Below, piece by piece: positions 17,419 through 25,900 of a stretch of DNA of 26,055 nt (its first letter is position 1; each line of letters begins with the position of its first letter). Location: contig CAMLIA010000037.1 of the NCBI GenBank assembly GCA_946479905.1, positions 1 through 26,055 of the forward strand, read 5' to 3'. Position numbers and translations under genes: made by a program. Below the pieces are notes generated by a model. It made no database searches. It was not told the origin of the DNA and saw nothing but the letters and a program-made list of their open reading frames with translations. This DNA comes from an uncultured Frankiales bacterium (GTDB taxonomy: Bacteria; Actinomycetota; Actinomycetes; Mycobacteriales; SCTD01).

Positions 17419-17870
17419 CCGACGCCAACAGCTCGATGTACCAGGAGATCATCCTGGAGCACTACAAGCACCCGCACCACCAGGGGCTGCGCGACCCCTT
17501 CGACGTCGAGGTCCACCACGTCAACCCCACCTGCGGCGACGAGGTCACCCTGCGCGTGAAGGTGACGGACGGCATCGTCGAGGACGTGTCGTACGAAGGG
17601 CACGGCTGCTCGATCAGCCAGGCAGCCACCTCGGTCATGACCGACCTGGTCATCGGCAAGCCGGTGCCCCAGGCGCTCACCACCCACGAGGCGTTCCTGG
17701 AGCTCATGCAGTCCCGCGGGCAGCTCGTGCCCGACGAGGACGTGCTCGAGGACGGCATCGCCTTCGCCGGTGTCAGCAAGTACCCGGCGCGCGTCAAGTG
17801 CGCGCTGCTGGGCTGGATGGCCTGGAAGGACGCCACGTCCCAGGCCCTTGAGAGGACTCCTCAGCCGTGA
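17415..17870 (+). CDS. sufU: Zinc-dependent sulfurtransferase SufU
   Basis: Accepts the persulfide sulfur from SufS and passes it to the SufBCD scaffold. The 151-residue protein has the expected zinc ligands C40 and D42 (NPTCGDE), C65 (GHGCSISQA) and C129 (RVKCALLGW). It also has the N-terminal YQEIILEHYKHPHHQG typical of IscU-like folds. A family insertion around LMQSRGQLVPDED distinguishes SufU from IscU. The longer upstream open frame is a shadow of sufS. ATG 17415 overlaps the sufS stop (ATGA). The stop codon lies in the loop of a small hairpin that precedes sufT. Confidence 0.95.
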   Translation: MTDANSSMYQEIILEHYKHPHHQGLRDPFDVEVHHVNPTCGDEVTLRVKVTDGIVEDVSYEGHGCSISQAATSVMTDLVIGKPVPQALTTHEAFLELMQSRGQLVPDEDVLEDGIAFAGVSKYPARVKCALLGWMAWKDATSQALERTPQP

Positions 17871-17875
17871 GGCTG
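17862..17875 (+). promoter_or_regulatory. Small hairpin at the sufU stop, before sufT
   Basis: CAGCC and GGCTG pair around a GTGA loop that contains the sufU TGA. An alternative pairing CCTCA/TGAGG uses overlapping bases. It ends just before the purine-rich ribosome-binding site of sufT and might tune sufT translation or stabilise the upstream message. It is weak and could be chance. Confidence 0.25.
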
Positions 17876-17889
17876 GAAAGGAACAGAGC

Positions 17890-18246
17890 ATGAGCGAGGC
17901 AGTCGACACGCCCACCGTGGCGGACGACCCCAAGTCCAAGCCGTCCGAGGAGGACGTGCTCGAGGCGATGAAGGACGTCGTCGACCCTGAGCTCGGCATC
18001 AACGTCGTCGACCTCGGGCTGGTCTACGGGGCGATGGTGCACGACGACGTGACGGTCACCCTCGACATGACGCTCACGTCCGCGGCCTGCCCGCTGACCG
18101 ACGTCATCGAGGACCAGACCCGCAACGCCCTCGAGCCGCTCGTGAACGACGTCCGCATCAACTGGGTCTGGATGCCGCCGTGGGGCCCGGACAAGATCAC
18201 CGACGACGGCCGCGAGCAGCTGCGGGCCCTCGGCTTCAACGTCTGA
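17890..18246 (+). CDS. sufT: MIP18/DUF59-family Fe-S assembly factor SufT
   Basis: Accessory factor thought to help Fe-S cluster maturation or delivery in the cytoplasm. The 118-residue protein has the family core EDVLEAMKDVVDPELGINVVDLGLVY (about 21-46). A conserved cysteine, C67, is in LTSAACPLTDVIEDQ, and the C-terminal WVWMPPWGPDKITDDGREQLRALGF is typical of the actinobacterial members. ATG 17890 has a GGAAAGGAA ribosome-binding site directly upstream. It is the last gene of the suf operon, 19 bases after sufU, and is followed by a terminator hairpin. Confidence 0.93.
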   Translation: MSEAVDTPTVADDPKSKPSEEDVLEAMKDVVDPELGINVVDLGLVYGAMVHDDVTVTLDMTLTSAACPLTDVIEDQTRNALEPLVNDVRINWVWMPPWGPDKITDDGREQLRALGFNV

Positions 18247-18248
18247 CC

Positions 18249-18279
18249 CCCGCTGTGGCCTCCTGAGGCCTCGAGCGGG
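18249..18279 (+). terminator. Terminator of the suf operon
   Basis: A two-part stem pairs outer CCCGCT with AGCGGG and inner GGCCTC with GAGGCC around a CT centre. It begins three bases after the sufT stop. There is no T-tract. Its last base touches the -10-like hexamer of the next gene. Confidence 0.65.
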
Positions 18280-18284
18280 ACAAT
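18279..18284 (+). promoter_or_regulatory. -10-like element for leaderless regulator mRNA
   Basis: GACAAT lies six bases before GTG 18291, with no ribosome-binding site. It keeps A at position 2 and T at position 6 of TANNNT. The terminator stem ends on its first base, so termination and initiation are packed tightly. Confidence 0.4.
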
Positions 18285-18290
18285 CCGGGC

Positions 18291-21200
18291 GTGACCGACA
18301 GCGCGGGGGTCGTCACGCGGGGGCGACTGATCGAGCGGCTGCACGCCGCGGTCACTCACCGCGTGACCGTCGTCGTGGCCGATGCCGGGTTCGGCAAGAC
18401 CGAGCTGCTCGAGCAGTGGCTCGCGGCCCGGCACGCCGACGCGGCCGTCCTGGTCCGGCCGGCCCAGCGCGAGCTGGCCGGCATCGCGGCCGCGCTCGCC
18501 GGGGCGCTGCGGGAGCGCGCGCCCGAGGACGCCGCCCGGCTGGCGCTGGTCGTCAGCGGCCGCCCGCAGGAGCCCGAGGCCGTGGCCGGGATGCTGTGCG
18601 GCGCCCTCGCGGCGCTCCCCGGCCTGCACGTCCTCCTCGTGCTGGACAACGCCCACCAGCTCACCGACGCCACCCACCGCTTCCTCGAGTCGCTCGTCCG
18701 GCAGTCGCCCGCGACGCTGCACCTGCTGCTGCTGTCGCGGTCCGACCTGGGCTTCGCCGTCGACCGGCTCCCCGATCCCGTCCAGCGCTTCGACGGCAGC
18801 GACCTGGGCTTCGACGACGCGGAGCTGTCGGAGCTGATGGTGCGGGTGGTGGGCGACGACGAGCACGCACCGGCCGTGCGCGCCTTCCTCGGCCGCTGGC
18901 CCGCCGCGGTGCGGATGGCGGCGGAGAAGCTCGCCCAGGTGCCCCCCGATCGTCGTACCGCCGAGCTGCTCCGCCTCAAGACGCACGGCGAGCGAGGGCT
19001 GATCGAGCTCGCCCAGGAGGTGATCGACGCCGAGCCGGAGCACAACCGGCGGCTCGCCCAGCTGGTCTGCTCCTTCGAGGAGTTCGACGCCGACCTGGCG
19101 GAGACGCTCGGCTGCGACGGCGCCGAGGACACCATCGCCGAGCTGCTGTCCCGCGGGATCCTCGTCCGCACCGGAGACGGCGGCTACGCCTTCCCCCGGC
19201 TGCTGCGTGACTTCATCCGGGCCAGCCTGCCGCTCGGGCCCGCCGAGCGGCAGCGGCTGATGCGCACCGCCGCGGGCTGGTTCGAGGACCACGGCCGGCC
19301 GGAGTCGGCGCTGCTGTGCGCCGCCGACCAGCAGGACAGCGACCTGGCGGCGACGCTGCTGCGCGCCCACGGCCGGGACCTGGTGGAGCAGGGCGGCGAG
19401 CACGCGGTCGAGCAGGCGCTCGCCGTCATCCCTGCCGAGGACCACGACGCCGACCTCGACGAGGTCGAGGGGGCGCTGCACGACGCCCGCGGCGACCACC
19501 TGCGGGCCCTGGACCGCTACGCCGCCGCCACGCGGCGCCGCGGCTTCGCCTCGCCCTGGCTGGCCTACCGGACCGGGTTCCTGCACTACTTCAGCGGCAA
19601 CCTCGCGGAGGCGCTCACCGCCTTCGGGAGCGCTCGGCCGGACCCCGCGTCGGCCGACGACTCCCTGCTCAAGGCGTGGCGGGCGACCGTGCTCTGGGCG
19701 CAGGGGCAGCCCGATGCCGCGCAGCAGCTCGCCGCCGAGGCCCTCGCGACCGCGCAGGCGCTCCAGGACGGGCGACCGCTCGCGGCGGCGCACACCATCC
19801 TGGCGATGCTGCACGCGCACCGGGGGGAGCGGCCGGAGAGCCGTCAGCACTACGACGAGGCGCTGCGGCACGCGGAGCGGGCCGGTGACGTGCTGCAGGT
19901 GGTGCGGATCCGCAACAACCGGGCGGCGGCCCTCATCGAGGAGTCCGAGCTCACCGCGGCGCTGCCCGAGCTCGAGGTGGCGATCGAGCTCGCCCAGGCC
20001 ACCGGCCTCACCTTCTACCTGTCCGCTGCGCTCACCAACCGTGGCGAGATCCGGTTCCACCAGGGCCAGTACGACGCGGCGATGGCCGACCTGGAGAGGG
20101 CACGCGAGCTCGACCGCGTCGCGGGGATCTCGTCGAGCTCCACCCGGATCTACCTGGGCCACGTCTACCGTCACCGCGGGTACGCGAACGCCGCGCGGGT
20201 CGCCTACGAGCAGGTGCTGGCGGCCGGCCGCAGCACCGGCGACGCGACGCTCGTGGTGCCGGCGCTCTGCGGACTCGCCCAGCTGCTCGCCGAGACCGAC
20301 CCGGACGTCGCGCTGGGCATGGCCGAGGAGGCGCTGTCCTACGACGCCGGCGTCAACGGCGTGGGCGTCCTGACGACAGCGGGATGGGTCGCCCACAGCC
20401 AGGGCCGCGCCGCCGAGGCGCACCGCTTCGCGGAGCAGGCACGGGAGCAGGCTGCCGCGAGGCTGGACAGGCTGGGAGAGGCGGAGGCGCTGCAGCTGCT
20501 CGCCGTCAGCGACCCGCGGCCGGGCGTGCAGGACCCCCGGCTGGAGCGCGCGGCGGCACTGCTCGACGAGGTCGGCGCCCCCGTCTGGCGGGCCCGGGTG
20601 CGGCTGGAGCAGGCCCGCCGGATGCCCCCCGACCAGGCGATGCGGGTGGTCGACGAGGTCACCCGCCTCGCCTCGGCCCTCGGTGCTCGCAACCTCGCCG
20701 ACCGGGCTGCGGCCCTCGCTCGGGACCTCGACGCCGAGGACCGGCTCCCGCTCGTCGAGGTGATCACGCTCGGAGGGTTCCGGGTCCGCCGGGCGGGCAA
20801 GCCGCTCGGGCCTGCCGACTGGAAGGACGAGACCGCGCTCGGCCTGCTGATGCGGCTGACGTCGACGCCGGCCCTGACGTGGACGCGCGGCGCCCTGCAG
20901 CGCAGCCTCTGGCCGCGCTCGGCGCCGGCGCAGGCCCAGTCGCTGCTCGACGGGGCGATCCTCTCGCTGCGGGCGACCCTCGACCCCGACCGGGCGTCGG
21001 GCGGGCGGTTCGTCGTCCTCCGGGGAGACGCGGTCGCCCTCGAGAGCGTCGAGGTGGACGTCCACACGTTCCTGCGCGAGTCCGCGACGGGCGAACCGGA
21101 CCAGCTCCGGCGCGCCGAGGCGCGCTACGCCGGCGACTACCTCGAGGAGCACCCGGGGGAGCCGTGGACGGTCGCCCTGCGCGAGGAGGCCCGGGCCCGC

Positions 21201-21479
21201 TACGTGGAGGTGGCCCGCGCTCTCGCCGTCGCGGCGGTGGGGGAGGGCGAGTACGACGCCGCCGCGCGGTACAGCCGGCGGATCCTGGAGCGCGACCCGT
21301 ACGACGAGGGCGCCCACCTGTCGCTCGTCGCCGCGCTCGCCTGGTCGGGTCGTGAGCAGGAGGCCCGCTCCTGCTACACCGCGTACGCCACCCGGCTCGA
21401 CGAGCTCGGGCTCGAGGCGGTCCCCTGGGACATGGTGACCGAGTCGGCTCGTCATCCGCACTCCGCGGCAGCGCGGTGA
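18291..21479 (+). CDS. Large ATPase/TPR transcriptional regulator with C-terminal SARP-like (HTH-BTAD) module
   Basis: Likely a cytoplasmic transcription factor controlled by nucleotide and ligand or protein binding. In 1062 residues: an N-terminal MalT/LAL-like P-loop ATPase with Walker A ADAGFGKT (30-37) and Walker B LLVLDNAH (115-122). A helical middle (about 330-810) has many TPR-like repeats, for example AWRATVLWAQGQPDAAQQLA and AALTNRGEIRFHQGQYDAAM. At about 820-915 there is a winged-helix domain starting VEVITLGGFRVRRAGKPL. A BTAD segment follows (about 925-1045), with DVHTFLRESA, YLEEHPGEPWTVALREEAR and YSRRILERDPYDEGAHLSLV. SARP proteins such as AfsR carry this module at the N-terminus; here it is C-terminal. 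Start GTG 18291 is chosen from the -10-like hexamer. Targets are unknown; the neighbouring secreted-protein gene is one candidate. Confidence 0.85.
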   Translation: MTDSAGVVTRGRLIERLHAAVTHRVTVVVADAGFGKTELLEQWLAARHADAAVLVRPAQRELAGIAAALAGALRERAPEDAARLALVVSGRPQEPEAVAGMLCGALAALPGLHVLLVLDNAHQLTDATHRFLESLVRQSPATLHLLLLSRSDLGFAVDRLPDPVQRFDGSDLGFDDAELSELMVRVVGDDEHAPAVRAFLGRWPAAVRMAAEKLAQVPPDRRTAELLRLKTHGERGLIELAQEVIDAEPEHNRRLAQLVCSFEEFDADLAETLGCDGAEDTIAELLSRGILVRTGDGGYAFPRLLRDFIRASLPLGPAERQRLMRTAAGWFEDHGRPESALLCAADQQDSDLAATLLRAHGRDLVEQGGEHAVEQALAVIPAEDHDADLDEVEGALHDARGDHLRALDRYAAATRRRGFASPWLAYRTGFLHYFSGNLAEALTAFGSARPDPASADDSLLKAWRATVLWAQGQPDAAQQLAAEALATAQALQDGRPLAAAHTILAMLHAHRGERPESRQHYDEALRHAERAGDVLQVVRIRNNRAAALIEESELTAALPELEVAIELAQATGLTFYLSAALTNRGEIRFHQGQYDAAMADLERARELDRVAGISSSSTRIYLGHVYRHRGYANAARVAYEQVLAAGRSTGDATLVVPALCGLAQLLAETDPDVALGMAEEALSYDAGVNGVGVLTTAGWVAHSQGRAAEAHRFAEQAREQAAARLDRLGEAEALQLLAVSDPRPGVQDPRLERAAALLDEVGAPVWRARVRLEQARRMPPDQAMRVVDEVTRLASALGARNLADRAAALARDLDAEDRLPLVEVITLGGFRVRRAGKPLGPADWKDETALGLLMRLTSTPALTWTRGALQRSLWPRSAPAQAQSLLDGAILSLRATLDPDRASGGRFVVLRGDAVALESVEVDVHTFLRESATGEPDQLRRAEARYAGDYLEEHPGEPWTVALREEARARYVEVARALAVAAVGEGEYDAAARYSRRILERDPYDEGAHLSLVAALAWSGREQEARSCYTAYATRLDELGLEAVPWDMVTESARHPHSAAAR

Positions 21480-21481
21480 CC

Positions 21482-21495
21482 GCCCGTGAGCGGGC
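21482..21495 (+). terminator. Weak hairpin after the SARP-type regulator gene
   Basis: GCCCG-TGAG-CGGGC forms a perfect five-base stem with a four-base loop, starting two bases after the stop codon. It lacks a T-tract and could be a weak terminator. The 117-bp gap to the next gene otherwise holds only a second hairpin (21568-21582) and the ribosome-binding site of the secreted-protein gene. Confidence 0.35.
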
Positions 21496-21567
21496 TCTGA
21501 CGCTGCGCTGAGCGGCCCGAACGTGCCATGGCCAACCAGGGCCGCGAGGCCGCAGGGTGGGCAGCGT

Positions 21568-21582
21568 CCCTCGACGCGAGGG
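21568..21582 (+). promoter_or_regulatory. Leader hairpin before the secreted-protein gene
   Basis: CCCTCG-ACG-CGAGGG is a perfect six-base stem with a three-base loop. It ends three bases before the ribosome-binding site GGGGGAG. It could modulate access to that site. No known riboswitch core was recognised. Confidence 0.35.
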
Positions 21583-21585
21583 CAT

Positions 21586-21592
21586 GGGGGAG
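21586..21592 (+). promoter_or_regulatory. Ribosome-binding site fixing the start of the secreted protein
   Basis: GGGGGAG lies four bases before ATG 21597. It favours this start over ATG 21528, which has no such site and would bury the signal peptide behind 23 extra residues. Confidence 0.6.
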
Positions 21593-21596
21593 ACGC

Positions 21597-22997
21597 ATGC
21601 TCACTCGGCCCGCTCGACTCGTCCCAACCGTCGCTGCTGCGCTGCTGGTGCTCGCGGCACTCGCACCCGCCGCGTCGGCGGCCAAGCCGCAACCGGGCGG
21701 CAAGGCGTACGCCGCGACGGCGTCCCCGCAGGTGGTCCGGCTCCCTGCCGGCAGCACCGACGTCGTCAGCGTCAGCCTGCGCAACTGCGGGTGCGACGGC
21801 GTCGCTGACAGCGGGCAGCCGTTCGCCTCGGCGCAGCTGCGGGTGCTGCGGACCGATGGGCTCGACCTCGGCAGTGCCACGGTCAGCCGCACCGGGTGGA
21901 GCGTCCGGCCGGCCGTCGAGGTGGGCGACGACGTGGTGCTGGAGCTGGTCAGCAGCGGCACCGGCACGACCACGGCGGTGCCGGCCGGCGACGCGCTCGT
22001 GGTCACGGTGCCCGTGAAGGCGACGGCCGCCCAGGGGGCCGTCACGGTCCGCACGGCGGTGAAGCAGTCCAACGACTTCAGCGGCGTGGGGAACGACTTC
22101 GTGCGCGTCGGCAGCGACCCGGTGGTCTACCTCGGTGCCGGCCCTGCCGACCACCTCGTCTGGGACGTCCAGCCGTCGACCGTCCAGGTGTCCTCGAGCT
22201 CGGCGGTCACCGGGACGGGCGTCACCCCCGTCGTGTCGATGTGCCCAGCCCCGCAGGCCCGCGTCGTCGACGCCGCCGGGCGCACCGTCACGGCGGCCCG
22301 CACGGTCACCCTTACCGCCGTCGGCACCACCCTGGTCGTCGGCGGCACCACCTCCGTCGTCACCGTGGCGGGCGTCGCCACCTTCGGCAGCTGCGCCGCG
22401 GGTGTCACGTCGAGCACCCTCGGCCGCGGCTTCCGGGTGTCGGCCGGCTCGACCGGCCTCACCTCCGCGACCTCGACGACCTTCAGCGTGCTGCCGACGT
22501 ACGGCACCTGCGCGACGACGTGCACGGTCACCGGTGCGACCGGCGCGAACAAGACCGTTGCGGGCGTCCAGGGCGATCCGGGCACCGGCGCGGGAGCGAC
22601 GGACCGGCTGTCCTTCGGCGTGGGCGTCGACGCCTGGAGCGCCGCCGACCTCGCAGCCTGCGACCCGGACCCGGAGTCCACCGGGCGCGCCAACCCCTAC
22701 CGGGATCCCGTGTCCGTCGACCTGGCGCACCACGACAAGACGGTCACGCTGCGCTGGTCGAAGCAGGCGGTGCAGTGGGCGACCAACAACGGCTCGTCGC
22801 AGTGGCGGGTGTGCCTGGCCGCCGCTGCCGCCTTCACCGGCAGCGTCCAGGTGGGTGCGTGGTGGGTCGGCCAGCTGCAGCCGTGCGGCGCCGCTCCCGT
22901 CGGGGACCCGTGCGTGGCCGACCTGCGCCGCAACAACGGCGAGCAGCTGGCGACGATCAGCGTGCCCGACCGGCCGGGCGACCCTCGGATGATCTGA
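21597..22997 (+). CDS. Secreted Ig-like, cysteine-containing protein of unknown function
   Basis: Exported protein of 466 residues, not recognised as a known family over its full length. It begins with a Sec signal peptide: arginines in MLTRPAR, a hydrophobic stretch VAAALLVLAALAPA, and an Ala-x-Ala site at ASA-AKP (about residue 28). The mature part is rich in Ser, Thr, Val and Gly. It includes a bacterial Ig-like segment: QPSTVQVSSSSAVTGTGVTP, then ARVVDAAGRTVT, then VAGVATFGSCAAG, then RVSAGSTGLTSATSTTFSV. About ten cysteines are spread through it (for example NCGC, GTCATTC, QPCGAAPVGDPC), an even number that suggests disulfides. No LPxTG motif or C-terminal anchor is seen. Its last 41 bp are antisense to the cyclase-domain gene. 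A role with the flanking signalling proteins is only a guess. Confidence 0.78.
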   Translation: MLTRPARLVPTVAAALLVLAALAPAASAAKPQPGGKAYAATASPQVVRLPAGSTDVVSVSLRNCGCDGVADSGQPFASAQLRVLRTDGLDLGSATVSRTGWSVRPAVEVGDDVVLELVSSGTGTTTAVPAGDALVVTVPVKATAAQGAVTVRTAVKQSNDFSGVGNDFVRVGSDPVVYLGAGPADHLVWDVQPSTVQVSSSSAVTGTGVTPVVSMCPAPQARVVDAAGRTVTAARTVTLTAVGTTLVVGGTTSVVTVAGVATFGSCAAGVTSSTLGRGFRVSAGSTGLTSATSTTFSVLPTYGTCATTCTVTGATGANKTVAGVQGDPGTGAGATDRLSFGVGVDAWSAADLAACDPDPESTGRANPYRDPVSVDLAHHDKTVTLRWSKQAVQWATNNGSSQWRVCLAAAAAFTGSVQVGAWWVGQLQPCGAAPVGDPCVADLRRNNGEQLATISVPDRPGDPRMI

Positions 22998-25900
22998 CCC
23001 GCGGGGTCGGCAGCTCGATCGGCAGGACGCCCAGCACGATGCCGAGCCGGCCGGCCAGCACCGCCAGCTCCGTCACGAGAGTGGCCGGCTCCGGCGCGCC
23101 CGTGACCTGGTGCCACCTGCGCAGCGCCGCCAGCGCCAGCACGAGGTCGTGGTCGGCGCCGCGACGCCGGGCGGCCGCCACGGCAGCGTCCAGGTCCGCG
23201 CGGCCCGCCTCGGCGTCCCCCCGTGCCGTCCTGGCCAGGCCCCGGACCCGCAGCAGCAGCGGGTCCGCAGTGCCAGGGGGGAGCGCGGCGAGCTCGGCCA
23301 GCGCGAGGTCGGGGGCGCCCGCGACGAGCTGGCACTCGGCGGTCCGCAGCCGCGTCGCGAGCACCTCCTCCGGCTCGCCGATCTCCTCGTACAGCCGGCG
23401 GGCCTCCGCCAGGTGGCCGAGCGCCTCCGTCGACCGCCCGCGGGCCGCTTCGTACCGCCCGAGCAGCCCGAGGACGAAGGCGGTGTGTCCGGGTGCGGCC
23501 GACGCCCTCCCCGCCCGCAGCGCCGAGCGCAGGAGGGGCTCGGCCTGCTCCAGCCGTCCCTGATCGAGGAGGATCTCCGCCTCGTTGGCCTGCGCCAGCG
23601 CAGCGGCCCACAGGTCGCCCGCCTCCGTGAAGGCGGCGTGGCACTGCCGGTAGGCCAGCCGCGCCCCGTCCCAGTCGTCGGCGTACCAGGCGCGGATGCC
23701 GAGCTCGTTGAGGCACCGGCCGAGCTGCCAGGGCCGGTTCCCCAGGCGCCGCAGCACGTCCAGCGCCTCGCGCACGTGGCTCCCGTCACCGTGCCCGAGC
23801 ATCAGCTCACTGACGTCGAGCCAGACCAGCGCCTCGGCCGCGACGTCGAGAGCACCGGCCGCCCGGGCCAGCCGAGCCGCCTCGCTCCCGTCCCGTGCTG
23901 CGTCGGCGTGCCGGCCCTGCCAGTGCCGCACCGTCGCCCGCACCACGAGCGTCTCGGCCACCAGCCGGATCGCCTCCGGGGTCGTCGCTGCCTGCTCGAC
24001 CGCCCGTCGCGCGCGGGTGGACCACGTCAGTGCCTGCGGGTAGCTGCCGCTGCGCTCGGCGCAGAGCGCCGTCTTGTGCCGCAGCCGTGCGGTGTCCAGC
24101 GCCCCCTGGGATCGTCGCCGCGCCTCGCCGTACGCCGCCGCGGCCTCGGCGAACTTCGCCAGCCGGAACCGCGCGTCGCCGAGCCCCTCCCAGGCCTGCG
24201 CCACCTGCTCCCCGAGGTCCAGCGCACGGGCGGCGTCGAGCGCACGGACGTAGAGCTCGGCCGCCTCGGCGTGCGCCCGGGCCTCGGCGGCCTGGACGGC
24301 CGCGGCGCGGGCGTGCTGCCACGCCTGCTCGTGCCGGCCGGCGCGGGCGAAGTGCAGCGACAGCTCCACGTCACTGCCGCGTCCGGTCAGCAGGTCACCC
24401 ACCACGCCGTGCAGCAGGCGCCGGCGGCTGTAGGGGAGTCCTTCGTACGCCGTGGCCTGGACCACCGCCTGGCGGAACCGCCGGGTGCCCGGCCCGGTCG
24501 AGACGAGGAAGGCCCCCAGCCGCCCGAGCGAGGCCGGCCGTACCGGGACGTCGACCTGCTCGCCCACCCGGGTCAGGAGCTCGAGGTCCACGTCGAGGCC
24601 GAGCACCGCAGCGGTGCGCAGCAGCCGGCGGTCGTCGGGGGTGAGCTGGTCGATCCGCGCGGCGATCACGCCCTCGACGGAGCTGGGCAGCTCCTCGACG
24701 GTGGCGTGCGCCGCCATCGCGGCGAGCTCGGTGAGGAACAGCGGGTTGCCGCCGGCGCGCGTGACGAGGGCGTCGGCCTCGTGAGGGGCGAGCGGGTGCG
24801 CCTCGGTGAGCAGGTGGAGCAGCTCCAGGGCGCTCTGCGGCCCGAGCGGCCCCAGCACCAGCCGCTCGGGGCCGGCGACAGGAGCGTCCTCCCGCAGGCA
24901 GCGGAGCAGCAGCCACGGCGAGCCGGCAGCGCGCGTCTGCAGGGTCACGAGCAGCGACGCCGTGGACGGGTCGAGCAGCTGCGCGTCCTCGACGACGACG
25001 AGTGCGGGACCGGGCAGCAGCCGGAGCAGCAGGTCGGAGGTGACCTCCTCCTGTCGTCGTACCCGGAAGCGCTCGTCGAGGGCGGTGACCTCGGTCGTCG
25101 GTGGCACCTCGGCGCCGAGGACGACCGCGAGCAGCGGTGACCACGGGACGAGCTCGGGAGCGATCCGGGGCAGGGCAGCGCGCAGCGCGCGGCCGGCCTC
25201 GTCGGGCGGTGCCTCCTCGGGGACGCCGACCAGCTCGCGCAGGACGCGGCGCACCGGCACGTAGGCCGCCGTCGCGGTCCAGGGGTCGCTGCGCAGCTCG
25301 ACGACACGGCCGTCCACGGTGCGGCCCAGCTCGCGGGCCAGCCGCGACCGGCCCGCCCCGGCCTCACCGACGAGGGAGCACACCTGCAGGCTCCCGGTCG
25401 CTGCCGCGGCCCACAGCCGGCGGAGCTCGGCCAGCTCGGCCTCCCGGCCGACCAGCCGGACGTCGTCGTCGCCGTCCGCTCCTGCAGCCGCCACCGGCGG
25501 ACCCACGACGCACGCGAACACCGGCTCGCTCTTGCCCTTGACGCGGAACGGCGGGAGGGCCTCGGTCGCGAACGGCGTCCGGGCACGACCGAGCGTCGTC
25601 GCGGCCGCCAGCACGGTGCCGTGGGCCGCCTTCGCGCACAGCCGGGCGGCGAGGTTCACCGCGTCGCCCTTGACCGACATCGTCCGGCGGTACGCCGGCC
25701 CGAACTGCCCGAAGAACACCCGGCCGCTGTTGACCCCGACGCGCACCGGCAGGGCGCCCCCGGCCTCCACGACCTCCCGGGCCACCGCGAGCATGGCGTC
25801 CTCCTCGTCGCCCGTGCTCCCGGGTGCGCCGGCGACGAGCATCACCTTGCCGCCGTCCTTGCTGATGTCGGTCTCCCAGAAGGACACGCCGTGCCGGAGG

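Noticed and set aside
21482..21596. Cyclic di-GMP or cyclic di-AMP riboswitch before the secreted-protein gene
   Set aside because: Short hairpins and a GAGACGC string are present, but the conserved GCAAAC and GACGCAAAGC cores of the GEMM type, or ydaO-type cores, are not found.
18024..22733. Giant 1569-codon minus-strand open frame
   Set aside because: It lies opposite sufT, the SARP-type regulator and the secreted-protein gene, with shadow-type composition and no recognisable domain. High-GC DNA commonly leaves such frames open.
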